Part shown: in pieces, positions 17,228 through 26,660 of the stretch
Layout: the number at the start of each line of letters is the position of its first letter
Numbering within the stretch: the first letter of the stretch is position 1
Origin: Adhaeribacter arboris
Lineage (GTDB): Bacteria; Bacteroidota; Bacteroidia; Cytophagales; Hymenobacteraceae
DNA: 64,000 nucleotides
Assembly (NCBI RefSeq): GCF_003023845.1
Contig: NZ_PYFT01000001.1
Coordinates: 6,696,001 to 6,760,000, forward strand
Direction of reading: 5' to 3'
Notes under the pieces: generated by a model
Databases searched by the model: none
Told to the model about the DNA's origin: nothing
What the model saw: the letters and a program-made list of their open reading frames with translations, nothing else
Position numbers and translations under genes: made by a program

Positions 17228-20200
17228 TTAGTTTTCTACGATAACTTTAGTTTGCTTTTCGCCGGAAGAACCATTGGCTTTAATAATATAAATGCCGGGC
17301 TTCATGGCTTTGGTTACGGGTAACTCTACCGAAGTGGCTCCTTGCGCATCTGCGGTTATTGTTTTAGCCTGGTAAACCTGACCAAAGGAATCGTACACGG
17401 TAAGGGTAACGGATTCTTGTTTGCTAAAGCCAGTCAGGTCAGCGTATATTTTTGATCCTACGGTATTGGGATTAGGATAAACTTTCAACACTGGTTCTTT
17501 GTCGGTCAGCTTTTGAACAACTTTCGTTACTTCTTTTTTGGCCGTAGCTTCTACCGATTGAATGGTAGCTGTGTCGGTACCTTCGTAGGTAATACCTAGC
17601 CCAACCAGCTCAACGGATACCACCTGATCTTTCTTTCTTTTTTGACCAGCCGCTTCCAGTTTAGCCTTTTTTAGTCCCGCCGTGGCCGGGAAAAAAGCCA
17701 CATTAAACGTAACCGAACTGTTTTTTCGAATTTTTATAATTTTATTTGGTTTGGCATCTGGTTGACCGGTCATTACAAACTCGCGGGCATTGTCGCCAAT
17801 TATAGCTAAACTTTTTAATTTTAAATTACCCCGACCCGTATTCGAAATAGTTACGGCGTGCTGGGTTACTTTAGAATAATCGGGCAATTCGGGATCGTTT
17901 TTATCTTTGTCTTTATCCTTCTCTTTTTTAGCTGTAATGGCTTGGGTAATGGAATTAACTTTTTGAGCCGCCGGTTTATTGGCTCCTACTACTTCGGTAG
18001 CAGTAATTTTTTCGGGGAAAGCGGTGGCAAAACCTTCCTCATCGGAAATGCTGCTCACGCGTAATAAGGTAATCTGGGCGGTTCTGTCCGGAATGTTGTT
18101 CCAGTTAAACTCAATCACGTATAAATTACCGGTTTGCACGTCTTCCACAATATCCAACGGATTAATAAAACCCGACATTCCTACTAAGCCGGTAGTCCCG
18201 GCTCCCGTGTACGAATTCCGAATGTTGTAATCGGTTTCTGCGCTACCTTTTACTAATGAACCCGGTTGTAAGACAATAATATCCCCGCCGCCGCTAAAGC
18301 GACATACCAGTATTTTGCCCTTTAAAGCCCCGTTAAAAGCATTGCTCTTGTATTCGATAGCGCCATTAGGAGAGCGGTTTAACTCAAAGTTAAAGGCGGC
18401 TCCCCGATAATTATCATCCGCTTCCATAGAACTGGGGTATTTCGGATTATCCGAGTAGCCCCGGTTGGCCACGTATTCGCCCCGGAAAGGATTGGGGTGA
18501 CCAAAGTAACCAACTCCTTTTAAAGGATTGATGCGGAATAACCAATCGTTTTGTACTTTAACTCCTGAAGTAGCCGCTATGGCCGGACCATTGTAAAAAT
18601 TACCATCGGGACGGCGAGTACCTGCCACCGATACAGGTGTGTTACCACCCGCCGCCGAGCCATTTGCGGGCGCATATAACTGGCCGTTACTGTGCCATAC
18701 CAGATCGTAAGCATTCCGGACCCCGGAAGCATAAATGGTAAGCGGCGCATTGCTGGCATAAGGATTATAGGAGTCGTCGCTAAGACGCAATTGACTGGCG
18801 GTAGCCGTATTGATTAGATTTTGGTTTGAAGTAGTTTTAGCGTCTAAAGTAGAGCTGCCTAGTTTAACTAAGTCTAAACGCAACACCGCCGCCGATAATA
18901 AACTTTCGGTACGCTGCCAGGAACCATCATAGGAACCCATCGAACTGTTACTGCCTTGCGAAATGTAAAGCGCACCATCCGGGCCAAAAACTAAACTATT
19001 CACCAGGTGGTCTTTCGCCGAGCGGGGCAGGTTGGTTACCAGTAATTGTTCCGTTGCTAAATTACTTCCGCTTAATTTTGAAATTTTACCGTCGAATTCC
19101 GGAGCGGCCGCTAAACCAGAAGAACAATGCGACACGTAAGCAATCAGGTTAGCCGCGGTAGAAGCAGGGTCAAACACTAACCCAATTGCCGAACGATCGC
19201 CATATTTACCTAGTAAGGTGTTTATATTAACTTCAAAGGTAAGGCTACCATCCAGGTGATTAATGGCATACCGTTCGATATTCCCGTTTAATAATAAAGC
19301 ATAAAACTTACCGTCCGGACCAATGGTTAATGAAGAATATTTTTTGTTCTGAGTACCCGGAATGGGAACCTTGGTAAATTCTACCGAGATAGGATCGGTT
19401 GGTTCTATGGCGGCCCCAGTGGTAAAAATAGCGGTGTACGGAATAAAAGAAGCGCCGCTAAGCGATTTAACCCCAGCGGTAACCATAAACTTATACGTGG
19501 TATTGGCTTCCAGGGCAAAGGTAGGCGAAAAGCTGATGGCGTCGCCGCCACCGGTACCTTGCACTACTCCTTGAATTTGAGTGGTGGTAGAACCAACTAC
19601 CTTGAGTAAGAGAACGGTGCTGCTGGTAATGGTGCTGTTGTCTACTCCGCCCTGGTATCCCTCTACTTCCGGCACAAAAAGATTATTTGCCGCAATACTG
19701 GAAGTATTTACATTCACGTTAGTAGCGCTATCGGCCGGAGTAGAAGAAATAACGTAAGGGTGAGGAGCGGTTACCGCCAGCTGAATGGTAACACTAGCGG
19801 TGCCGTACCCATTTGCCTCTGCCTTCACGGTGGCCTCGTAAGTGCCAACCGGCAAATCTTCCGCCTGGGAATAATCAAAAATAACGTTTGGTTCGGCCCC
19901 GGTATGGTTCGGATTAAAGCTTAACCAATCAGTGGCCCCCGCTCCGTATACCGCGGAAAGAGTATACGGCACATTGTTTTTATTATTGGAGTTACTCAGG
20001 TCTAAAGAGAAAGTTTTATTGCTGCTGGTATTGCCTTTTTCAATAGTTATTACTTGCTCATTCACGGACCAAAACGCAAAAGGTCCATTGGTAACCGGAA
20101 CAATCTGCGCCGAATTAATTTTGGTATTAAATCCGCCGTCGGCATCAATGGTCAATAATCCATCGGTAACCGCGACTTGTACTTTAGCCGATTTAAACCG

Positions 20201-21445
20201 CGTACTAGCGCCGGCCGGACCGGTGGGGATAAACGCTTTAATGGCCTGCCGTCCTTCTACATTTAAAGCATGTTTTTCCGGTAGCGAGTAAACACCCGCA
20301 TCACCGGCCGCAACCGTGACATCGTAAATGCCATTAGCTACCTTCATTTCCCAGTAACCTTCCGCTTTAATCCCGCTAAATGCACCCACTACGTCATCGG
20401 CTTGCATGTGCATTAAAGTGGCTAAGGTTACATCCGAAGGAGTATTTCGATTACGGCCATTGCTAACTAAATCTAATAAATTGTTGTCGGCCCGGTTTTT
20501 CCAGCCATATTGATTTCCGGTACCTTGGTTGGGGCTATTGCGTAGGCCAAATGCCTGACCAAAATCTGCGAACCAACCCGTTGGGGGAACAGTAGATTGG
20601 TCTTGAAAATTGACTTTTACTTCTAATTGCGGATTTACGTTGACCGTTACGTAATCCTGACTACTGGAAAGGTTTTTATCGTCTTTTACGGTAAGAGTAA
20701 ATTGGTATTTGCCGGCGAATAAATGGCTGATAGTTGGCGAAGCTACGGTTTTACTGCTAAAGGTAGCCGTACTCGGACCACTTACCTGTTTCCAGGTATA
20801 GCTACTGATAGTTCCATCGGTGTCCGTGCCGGAACCAATTAAAGTTACTTCGTTTAGGGGCAAAGTAATTGCTTTATCCGGGCCAGCATTTGCCACTGGA
20901 GCTTTATTGGCGGCATTCGTGCTATTAACAACCGTAAAGGTTATGGTGTTAGCCGTTCCCTGGGTACCCGCGCCAGCCGCCCCGGAATAGGGGGTAGCTA
21001 CCAAACTATAGCTCCCTACTGCTGGAGTCCAGGATAAATTATCACCAAATAAATCATAAGGCGCCTTCGTTTCGGTTTGATTACGGCTTTGGGTGCCGCT
21101 TAAGGCAAAAACAACACTCCCTACAATTGCGGGACTGGTATTTGCCCGGATATTTAAATTTTGGGTAGGTAGGGTAGCTAAATTAACCGTGCTGCCGCTG
21201 GTAAGCGTTTGAATAGTAGCTTTGGTAGCCGAATTAATTAAAGTGAAACTACTTATTTGTTCACCGGCAAATACCGGTTTTATCTTGCCGTAGCCAACGT
21301 ACCCGCTCCGGGTATTTTCAGCAGGATGAAAGTTTAAAGCAGCGGCTTGCGTTTGGCTAGTAAAGAAATAAAAAAACAAAATCGCCCAGCATTTAATACA
21401 AAGTGTTAGTACCAGGAAAGATCGAGGGATAAACTTTTTTTTCAT
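17228..21445 (-). CDS. Large secreted protein with PKD, malectin-like, sorbosone-dehydrogenase-like propeller and type IX sorting domains
   Basis: 1405 residues. A signal peptide (about 1-35) leads to a region of unknown fold. A PKD domain follows at about 185-275 (NKAPVANAGPDKAITLPLNEV), then a malectin-like domain at about 280-470 (VNFQDQS, GWFADFG), an Ig-like repeat, and an SbsA-type Ig domain near 565-690 (SSTPADSATNVNV). Next is a six-bladed-propeller region like glucose/sorbosone dehydrogenases at about 695-1130 (LVFGPDGALYISQG). A choice-of-anchor/DUF1573-like Ig domain follows a Lys-Asp-rich linker. The tail (VYPNPNTVGSKIYADL, ending PGIYIIKANGSSGE) is a type IX sorting signal. It is likely a surface carbohydrate-binding or oxidising protein. 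Confidence 0.82.
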   Translation of the reverse strand: MKKKFIPRSFLVLTLCIKCWAILFFYFFTSQTQAAALNFHPAENTRSGYVGYGKIKPVFAGEQISSFTLINSATKATIQTLTSGSTVNLATLPTQNLNIRANTSPAIVGSVVFALSGTQSRNQTETKAPYDLFGDNLSWTPAVGSYSLVATPYSGAAGAGTQGTANTITFTVVNSTNAANKAPVANAGPDKAITLPLNEVTLIGSGTDTDGTISSYTWKQVSGPSTATFSSKTVASPTISHLFAGKYQFTLTVKDDKNLSSSQDYVTVNVNPQLEVKVNFQDQSTVPPTGWFADFGQAFGLRNSPNQGTGNQYGWKNRADNNLLDLVSNGRNRNTPSDVTLATLMHMQADDVVGAFSGIKAEGYWEMKVANGIYDVTVAAGDAGVYSLPEKHALNVEGRQAIKAFIPTGPAGASTRFKSAKVQVAVTDGLLTIDADGGFNTKINSAQIVPVTNGPFAFWSVNEQVITIEKGNTSSNKTFSLDLSNSNNKNNVPYTLSAVYGAGATDWLSFNPNHTGAEPNVIFDYSQAEDLPVGTYEATVKAEANGYGTASVTIQLAVTAPHPYVISSTPADSATNVNVNTSSIAANNLFVPEVEGYQGGVDNSTITSSTVLLLKVVGSTTTQIQGVVQGTGGGDAISFSPTFALEANTTYKFMVTAGVKSLSGASFIPYTAIFTTGAAIEPTDPISVEFTKVPIPGTQNKKYSSLTIGPDGKFYALLLNGNIERYAINHLDGSLTFEVNINTLLGKYGDRSAIGLVFDPASTAANLIAYVSHCSSGLAAAPEFDGKISKLSGSNLATEQLLVTNLPRSAKDHLVNSLVFGPDGALYISQGSNSSMGSYDGSWQRTESLLSAAVLRLDLVKLGSSTLDAKTTSNQNLINTATASQLRLSDDSYNPYASNAPLTIYASGVRNAYDLVWHSNGQLYAPANGSAAGGNTPVSVAGTRRPDGNFYNGPAIAATSGVKVQNDWLFRINPLKGVGYFGHPNPFRGEYVANRGYSDNPKYPSSMEADDNYRGAAFNFELNRSPNGAIEYKSNAFNGALKGKILVCRFSGGGDIIVLQPGSLVKGSAETDYNIRNSYTGAGTTGLVGMSGFINPLDIVEDVQTGNLYVIEFNWNNIPDRTAQITLLRVSSISDEEGFATAFPEKITATEVVGANKPAAQKVNSITQAITAKKEKDKDKDKNDPELPDYSKVTQHAVTISNTGRGNLKLKSLAIIGDNAREFVMTGQPDAKPNKIIKIRKNSSVTFNVAFFPATAGLKKAKLEAAGQKRKKDQVVSVELVGLGITYEGTDTATIQSVEATAKKEVTKVVQKLTDKEPVLKVYPNPNTVGSKIYADLTGFSKQESVTLTVYDSFGQVYQAKTITADAQGATSVELPVTKAMKPGIYIIKANGSSGEKQTKVIVEN

Positions 21446-21870
21446 ACAATCAGGTTAATAGTTTCTGAAAAGCTGCAAGTTAGTAGTTGTAGGATTATTT
21501 ATACTATTAATAACAAAGCTTGGAGAAGGTTACTGTACTGGGGTAAAGTTTTTTGGAGGTTTATACTGCCTTCAACAACAGAAAGTGTATAAAAGGTGCG
21601 AATTCATTTTGAATACACCACTTTGAATCTGGTAAGTTGTTCATAATGCGTTATTTAAGCAGTAAATAAATTTATCTTCGAGTCATTATGTCCGCGAAAG
21701 ATAAATTAAATTCTCCGGTGCCAGTTACAATTTTAAAGGAGAAATAAGGCCAAAAAAGTAGGGTAAATTTAGAGTTGAGATAATGTTAACTGGCCGTTCG
21801 GACATGTTTTCAAGTTAGTTGCCCTTTCTGCGATTATAGTATGTTTCGGTTGTGTCGTCGTATTATTACC
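21446..21870. other. Intergenic boundary left of the cassette array
   Basis: About 425 bases between the large secreted gene and the last attC-like site. It should contain the promoter of the secreted gene, but no clear TTTG/TAnnTTTG pair is visible. Short AAC/GTT motifs near 21810-21860 may be remnants of a further recombination site. I cannot support a gene here. Confidence 0.4.
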
Positions 21871-21880
21871 GCTATCGAAC

Positions 21881-22003
21881 AGGTATTGCGGCAGGTGGGA
21901 GATTTTATAACGTCCCGCCCGGAACTACTGCTGATGCCTGCACTTAGCTGACGGCTTGTTCGTCGCCCTGCCATAGCAGCAAACCCCATGTGGTATGCGG
22001 TTA
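21881..22003 (-). repeat. attC-like imperfect palindrome, site 4 (weakest)
   Basis: An arm around 21881-21896 pairs imperfectly with sequence around 21965-21984. The right edge overlaps the stop codon of the hydrolase gene at 22001-22003, as R'' boxes often do. On the minus strand the sequence after the stop shares the string CATGGGGTTT with site 3. Pairing is poorer than in the other sites, so the call is tentative. Confidence 0.4.
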
Positions 22004-23032
22004 GTTTCTGTCAACCCAATCCAATATCTTAGGCAGGTAATCATGCGACACTTGTTTCCCATCCTCTATGCTTGACAAGTAGTGATTACAACCGACGCAA
22101 CTTTCAAACGTTAGATTTGTCTTTCCCAATCTTAAAAACTCAAGTCGCACGTAATCCAAACCGTAAATTGGAGAACTGTCGTCAGCAGTGGCGGCAACCA
22201 TGTAAATGGGGATGGTTAATCGGCGCAACTGTTCAAATGGAACTACCGAACAGAAACTTGCCCATCTTTTATAGGAGTGTCCGCCGATCTCTTTGTCCGT
22301 TGCATTGGGAGTTTTATAGACATCGGCAACGTTTTTTAAACCTGCGTCAATGCTGTCTTGTGCTTCTTGTTGGGTTATTTCTCCTTTTGCAGCTTTGATA
22401 CGCCAACCCATCATGCCGTCAAAAAACTGATTAAGCCCACTGCCAACAACCGAAGCGATATGCGTGACGCGCTTGTCTTCAACGGCCAGCGTAGGAACTA
22501 CTTGCCCGCCCTCGGAATAGCCGTACGCAACGATCTTTGTTTTGTCCCAATATTTATTTTTGATCAGGTAAGAAATAACCTTTTTTGTGGCCTCAACCCG
22601 CCATTGTAAACTCAATCGTTTTGTGTACTCGTCAGAAAACTTATAGTTGTACAGAACTTCATGTACGTCGTATACATTTGCGCTTTTAGTTGTAGTGACT
22701 GTATCGCAGAATGGTGTTCCGGGTTTATCTAAAATAACATAGTGGTATTTATCCTTTGTATTAGCTAAAATATCCGTCGTAAAGGTGTTTGCTGTGGCTT
22801 CAAAGCCGTTGCCTTTAACGTAGATAGACAGTGGCAACCCGCCGCTGCCATTTATATCGATGAATAACGGCGCTTTTTTAGCAATGCCGGTTGTATCGAC
22901 ATAGAAACTGATTACTCCTAATTTACTATCCGTCAGCGAAAAGGCTTTTAAGCCGTAATCTATCGGTTGTATTGGCTGGGCATTTAGTCGTAGAGCAGAA
23001 AGAAACAATAAACTCAATAATAAATGTTTCAT
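22001..23032 (-). CDS. Secreted alpha/beta-hydrolase in cassette 3
   Basis: A 343-residue protein with a signal peptide (MKHLLLSLLFLSALRLNAQ). The nucleophile elbow is GYSEGGQ, with a likely acid residue in ATADDSSP and the catalytic His in GCNHYL, so the triad is complete. It resembles dienelactone-hydrolase or prolyl-oligopeptidase-type esterases, with unknown substrate. The ATG at 23032 is preferred over the TTG at 23044 because it gives a normal signal peptide. It starts only nine bases from the attC-like core at 23041, the tight spacing seen in integron cassettes. It is transcribed in the same direction as the other cassettes. Confidence 0.8.
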   Translation of the reverse strand: MKHLLLSLLFLSALRLNAQPIQPIDYGLKAFSLTDSKLGVISFYVDTTGIAKKAPLFIDINGSGGLPLSIYVKGNGFEATANTFTTDILANTKDKYHYVILDKPGTPFCDTVTTTKSANVYDVHEVLYNYKFSDEYTKRLSLQWRVEATKKVISYLIKNKYWDKTKIVAYGYSEGGQVVPTLAVEDKRVTHIASVVGSGLNQFFDGMMGWRIKAAKGEITQQEAQDSIDAGLKNVADVYKTPNATDKEIGGHSYKRWASFCSVVPFEQLRRLTIPIYMVAATADDSSPIYGLDYVRLEFLRLGKTNLTFESCVGCNHYLSSIEDGKQVSHDYLPKILDWVDRN

Positions 23033-23040
23033 ATTTGATT

Positions 23041-23241
23041 GCAAGTAACGAACAAGACTTTGTGCAGGCAGGGCATTGTTGTTTGTCCAGCCCGGAACTG
23101 AAGCCCAATAAAGAAATAAAAGTACAAGCTAACAACTAAAAGCCCAACAGAATTCCGTCCAGCCCGAACCAAAGTACACCGATGCAAACAGCCGAAGTTT
23201 GAACGTCAAGCCCTGCTTGCACAAAACCCCATGTTGGCTGC
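23041..23241 (-). repeat. attC-like site 3
   Basis: Two 19-base arms (23056-23074 and 23210-23228) pair at 16 of 19 positions around a 135-base central segment. Short core boxes lie outside: an R'-like GTTACTT on the minus strand at the left edge and an R''-like AGCCAAC at 23233-23239. The left boundary reads TGTTCGTTACTTGCAAT on the minus strand. This is nearly identical to the same boundary of site 2 (TGTTCGTTGCCTGCAAT), as expected of a shared recombination core. Confidence 0.6.
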
Positions 23242-23264
23242 AGTTTTATTTGCACTTACTATGA

Positions 23265-24293
23265 CTAATACTTGGTTCTTGAAAAGCCTGCTATTAAAAA
23301 TCCTAAATTGATAGCTCCAAAAAAAGCTTCTAATGATGAAACCAATCTTATCCAACCTATTGGAGATAAATCTCCATATCCTAATGTTGTAAATGTGACT
23401 ACACTAAAATATAGCGAATCTAAAATTGTCTTAGTCTCTTCAACTGGCTTAATATTTTGAGGGAATAAATAATAAATAAAGCTGCAATTCAATATTGTGA
23501 ATATAGATATGTAAACAACATTTTGAGGTCGGTTGCCATATCTCCAATAATAATAACTTAGGGTTTTCGTGAGGAAAGTCCAGCCTTTTGAATTTTCTCT
23601 TGATAACTCCTTCTCTTTAATGTAATAATTGGATGCTTCTTCATCATCACCTTGGCTATCGAATATTTTTTTTAGAAGACTGTATGTGTAGCTATAATTA
23701 GAGTTTGTTAACCCCTTATGATTAGCGTCAACTTTAATTAATTGCGAATCCTTAATATATGGAGTAAATGAACCTCCAAATATTCTTATCATGCTAAGTT
23801 TCGAGTCGATAATATTACCATCAAAATTACATTGCCAAAATTTCCAATGGCTGATATTGGAGTTAATGATGTTAACGTCATTTAGGTTTGAATACCTAAT
23901 CCACATTCCTGGAAATTCAAGTTTGTTGCATTTTAAGTAATCTACAGTGCAAAAAGAAATTTCTAAATTACCTTCTTCGCCAAAATATATTTCATCTTCC
24001 AATACTAATCCTGAAAGGTTACAAAATTCCAAATGTTTGCCTCTAAATAATACTCCAATGCCATTTATAGGAGGTTTAATACCTCCCATTTTTAAGAGTT
24101 CAAATCCCGTGTCGAGCCAAACTCTTTCCGTTGGATGATTTGGAGCTTGCCGAGATTGAATATTGAATAAGTCAAACGTTACTTTGTTTTTGTCACACCA
24201 GTCAGCATACGAAAGAAAAGTTTTTTTTAGAATATATGCCTCACCTTTTTCAAGAAACATAATTGGTTTTTTTGAGAGGTCTGCATGTGCCAC
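23265..24293 (-). CDS. Two-TM potassium-channel-like protein with a pentapeptide-like N-terminal domain, cassette 2
   Basis: About 342 residues. The C-terminal quarter holds two membrane helices around a K+-channel pore loop with the selectivity filter TTLGYGD (Ion_trans_2 type). The N-terminal ~200 residues contain loosely repeated short motifs (LEFCNLSG, ISFCTVDYLKC, CNFDGN) resembling a pentapeptide-repeat beta-helix, which probably forms a cytosolic domain. The start is uncertain: GTG at 24293 or ATG at 24260. It lies 30 bases after the 99-residue gene in the same cassette. Base composition is clearly more AT-rich than the flanking chromosome. Confidence 0.78.
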   Translation of the reverse strand: MAHADLSKKPIMFLEKGEAYILKKTFLSYADWCDKNKVTFDLFNIQSRQAPNHPTERVWLDTGFELLKMGGIKPPINGIGVLFRGKHLEFCNLSGLVLEDEIYFGEEGNLEISFCTVDYLKCNKLEFPGMWIRYSNLNDVNIINSNISHWKFWQCNFDGNIIDSKLSMIRIFGGSFTPYIKDSQLIKVDANHKGLTNSNYSYTYSLLKKIFDSQGDDEEASNYYIKEKELSRENSKGWTFLTKTLSYYYWRYGNRPQNVVYISIFTILNCSFIYYLFPQNIKPVEETKTILDSLYFSVVTFTTLGYGDLSPIGWIRLVSSLEAFFGAINLGFLIAGFSRTKY

Positions 24294-24323
24294 TAAGTTT
24301 CTTTTTCGCCCATCAAAAGTTTG

Positions 24324-24623
24324 TTACAAGAGATATAAAATTTTGTCCTTTTTCAAACTCTTGTGTCCGAAAAAAGAGGAAAGCTCATAGAAAATTATAT
24401 CTTCATCTGTTAGTTTATACTCTGCTTTCCATCTTACAAAATTTGGTTTGTTTTTATTAAATGAATCTATCAGTTTGGGGTAGTCATGCTTACGCCTCCA
24501 CTCAAAAAACTCTCTCTCTGGTAATACCCATAGTTCTTCTATCGAAGGGGAAGGATTGTCTATGACTTTGTCAAACAATTTTTTTATTTCTTCTTCTCTA
24601 TGTTTTAAAAAATCTTCTCTCAT
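24324..24623 (-). CDS. Small charged protein of unknown function, cassette 2
   Basis: A 99-residue soluble protein rich in Lys, Glu and aromatic residues, predicted mostly helical (MREDFLKHREEEIKKLFDK). I recognise no domain. It is first in the cassette, about 56 bases after the recombination core, and precedes the channel gene by 30 bases, so the two probably form one transcription unit. The sequence is AT-rich like other cassette genes. Confidence 0.6.
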   Translation of the reverse strand: MREDFLKHREEEIKKLFDKVIDNPSPSIEELWVLPEREFFEWRRKHDYPKLIDSFNKNKPNFVRWKAEYKLTDEDIIFYELSSFFGHKSLKKDKILYLL

Positions 24624-24678
24624 TTTTATTTAGCTGTTCGCCTTCGTTGTCGAATTAGTAGAGGGGTCGTTAAAAATT

Positions 24679-24877
24679 GCAGGCAACGAACACGGCTTGG
24701 CGATGTGGCGGTATTTGAAAAACGTCAGCCCATAACCGCTGCTAAATTTATAACTAAAAGTTCATTGTTTATTCTATTGCTTAGCGTTATTCGTCGGCTG
24801 GAACTGAAGCCAAATAGCGAACAAAAAGTTGAGAATATATTCGTCGCCCCGCCATATTGCCAAACCGAATGTTGTGC
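24679..24877 (-). repeat. attC-like site 2
   Basis: Arms 24693-24711 and 24849-24867 pair at 16 of 19 positions, and every mismatch is a transition that still allows a G-T pair. They enclose about 137 bases. Outside them lie an R''-like GCACAAC (minus strand; GTTGTGC at 24871-24877) and an R'-like GTTGCCT at the left edge. The arms share the box CGGCTTGGCGA / TTGCCAAACCG with site 1. Confidence 0.65.
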
Positions 24878-24918
24878 GTTCGTTCTTCTTCAAGACGAAA
24901 CTTGAGAGTTATTATTAA

Positions 24919-26568
24919 TCATTTAGTAGGTTTTAATTGACTTACATAATTTGCCATTTGAAAACCATATAGATTATTAAATTGCTTCTTAGGATCAACA
25001 ATTATGTCATAATCAGCTTGATATTGATTAATCAATCTCCCAACTATAGGTAAAGTAATATCATTTGAAGCAACGACTTTTTCAGGTATTGCGTTTTTGT
25101 TACGGTCTAGTAATTCTAAAATTTTAAAAGAAGTAATACCACTGGCGGGTATATCAGGTCCATCGCCTTTTCCTTGCCTGTCTGGTTGCTGAGTCATGGC
25201 AAGTGTAATGTCCAACTTCCCTTTTTCATTTAATGGGACACGTATAAAAATGCTGTTATTAGCAGCAAAACTTGCAGAACCAGCGGATAAATTTTGAGGA
25301 CGTGTGTAATCCATAAAATAAATGTTATTAGGCATAATAGGCCGAAGCTCATGGCCATTGATAAAGAAAGTACCAATTACAGCGTCTGATAAAATGTTTG
25401 GTGGTGTTAAGCTTTTTATGCTGTTAAACCTGATTTCAAATTCGGCTTCAGGAATAACATTCCAGCGTGTTCTAACATAATCGGTAATAACAGACCTTAC
25501 TGAATAAGGTTTATGGTTTAAGGTCTCAACTCTAAATGAGATGGGATTGCCCGGGGATTCTATTGAGGGTGTGTTCCCTTTTGTAATTAAACTATCTAAG
25601 TATTCAAATGTCTCCTTTTTACCTGTATTAATATCCTTAAACCCTCCGTACGCCATAATTTCGAAATCAGTAATTCCATATTTTTTCAAGTTATTTAAAA
25701 ACACATGGGCATCTGCATGAGCAAATGCAAAGTCATGTTCAATGTCAGCAGAAAAGGTTTTATCTAAAGTAGTATTTGAAATACTAGACCTCAACAATAT
25801 TACTCGGCCATAACTCACTGAACGTATAACAAGTGGTTGATTAGTTAAATCAAAATATTTTTTATCATCTTCGTTGAGCCTATTTTCAAAAAGTTTCTCC
25901 GGGTTGGGATTTTCACAAAATGCTTGATAATATTCGTCTTTTAGTAAAAAATATACATTTTGGGTTGTTCGTGAATCTGTTGATTGGAATTGGGATTTCA
26001 AACTGCCTGAAAACCAATCAGCGTTTAAATTTAATTTAAACATGGTTTCTTCGTAAGAGTTGGATATTGCACATTTAGAATAAAAATTCGTATGGTAGCC
26101 TCTAGGATTTGCTGCAAGTATTTTGTTCATAGCAGTTGTAACTGCACTTGGACTATTGCAATCAACACTATCTACATAAACTGTTTTACCATGTGAAATA
26201 TTTATCCCAATTCGCATTGGGTTAGTAGTTAATCTACTTTGAGCCAAGTTACTTTGCTTAACAGATTCTTCAGTAACTAATGAACCAGGGTAGATTCTTG
26301 AATAATCCGCATTTAGTAATGATTGGTCGTCAAATAACTTTTCATAAGAAACCGTTTCTTCTCTATAGTTATAGTATTGACCTTTGTCCGTAATTCGCTT
26401 TTCTACTGTTTTACTAATATTTTCTCTGTTTTCAGGTCGCTTATAACGTTGCTCCGGAATATTTGATACTAATTTTTTTATATCGTCTGAGTTAAGTTTG
26501 TTAGAACATGATGTGACGAGCATCATTAAGCTAAACAAATAGCTAAGTCTGCAGAAGTTTTGGCGCAT
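24919..26568 (-). CDS. Cholesterol-dependent-cytolysin-like lipoprotein, cassette 1
   Basis: A 549-residue lipoprotein (signal peptide with lipobox MLVTSC). The body matches the thiol-activated cytolysin family in order: IYPGSLV, a region with NPMRIGINI, then PLVIRSVSYGRVILLRSSIS, FEIMAYGGF and NPISFRVETLNHKPYS, which correspond to conserved blocks of perfringolysin-type toxins. The Trp-rich undecapeptide (ECTGLAWEWWR) used for cholesterol sensing is absent, so it belongs with the CDC-like proteins described in Bacteroidota rather than classical toxins. It probably oligomerises into membrane pores, possibly against other cells. It is the first cassette after the recombinase. Confidence 0.72.
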   Translation of the reverse strand: MRQNFCRLSYLFSLMMLVTSCSNKLNSDDIKKLVSNIPEQRYKRPENRENISKTVEKRITDKGQYYNYREETVSYEKLFDDQSLLNADYSRIYPGSLVTEESVKQSNLAQSRLTTNPMRIGINISHGKTVYVDSVDCNSPSAVTTAMNKILAANPRGYHTNFYSKCAISNSYEETMFKLNLNADWFSGSLKSQFQSTDSRTTQNVYFLLKDEYYQAFCENPNPEKLFENRLNEDDKKYFDLTNQPLVIRSVSYGRVILLRSSISNTTLDKTFSADIEHDFAFAHADAHVFLNNLKKYGITDFEIMAYGGFKDINTGKKETFEYLDSLITKGNTPSIESPGNPISFRVETLNHKPYSVRSVITDYVRTRWNVIPEAEFEIRFNSIKSLTPPNILSDAVIGTFFINGHELRPIMPNNIYFMDYTRPQNLSAGSASFAANNSIFIRVPLNEKGKLDITLAMTQQPDRQGKGDGPDIPASGITSFKILELLDRNKNAIPEKVVASNDITLPIVGRLINQYQADYDIIVDPKKQFNNLYGFQMANYVSQLKPTK

Positions 26569-26660
26569 ATTAAAAAAATTTAGAGATGCTAAATTAAAAA
26601 ATATAAAGTACCAGAAAATATATTGTCATCTTAGAAATGTAAAGGCTCCTTTAGAATGAC

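Noticed and set aside
26641..26660. GGCTCCTTTAGAATGAC as another copy of the GIY-YIG repeat
   Set aside because: Only about half of the 33-base repeat matches. It is probably chance or a distant relative.
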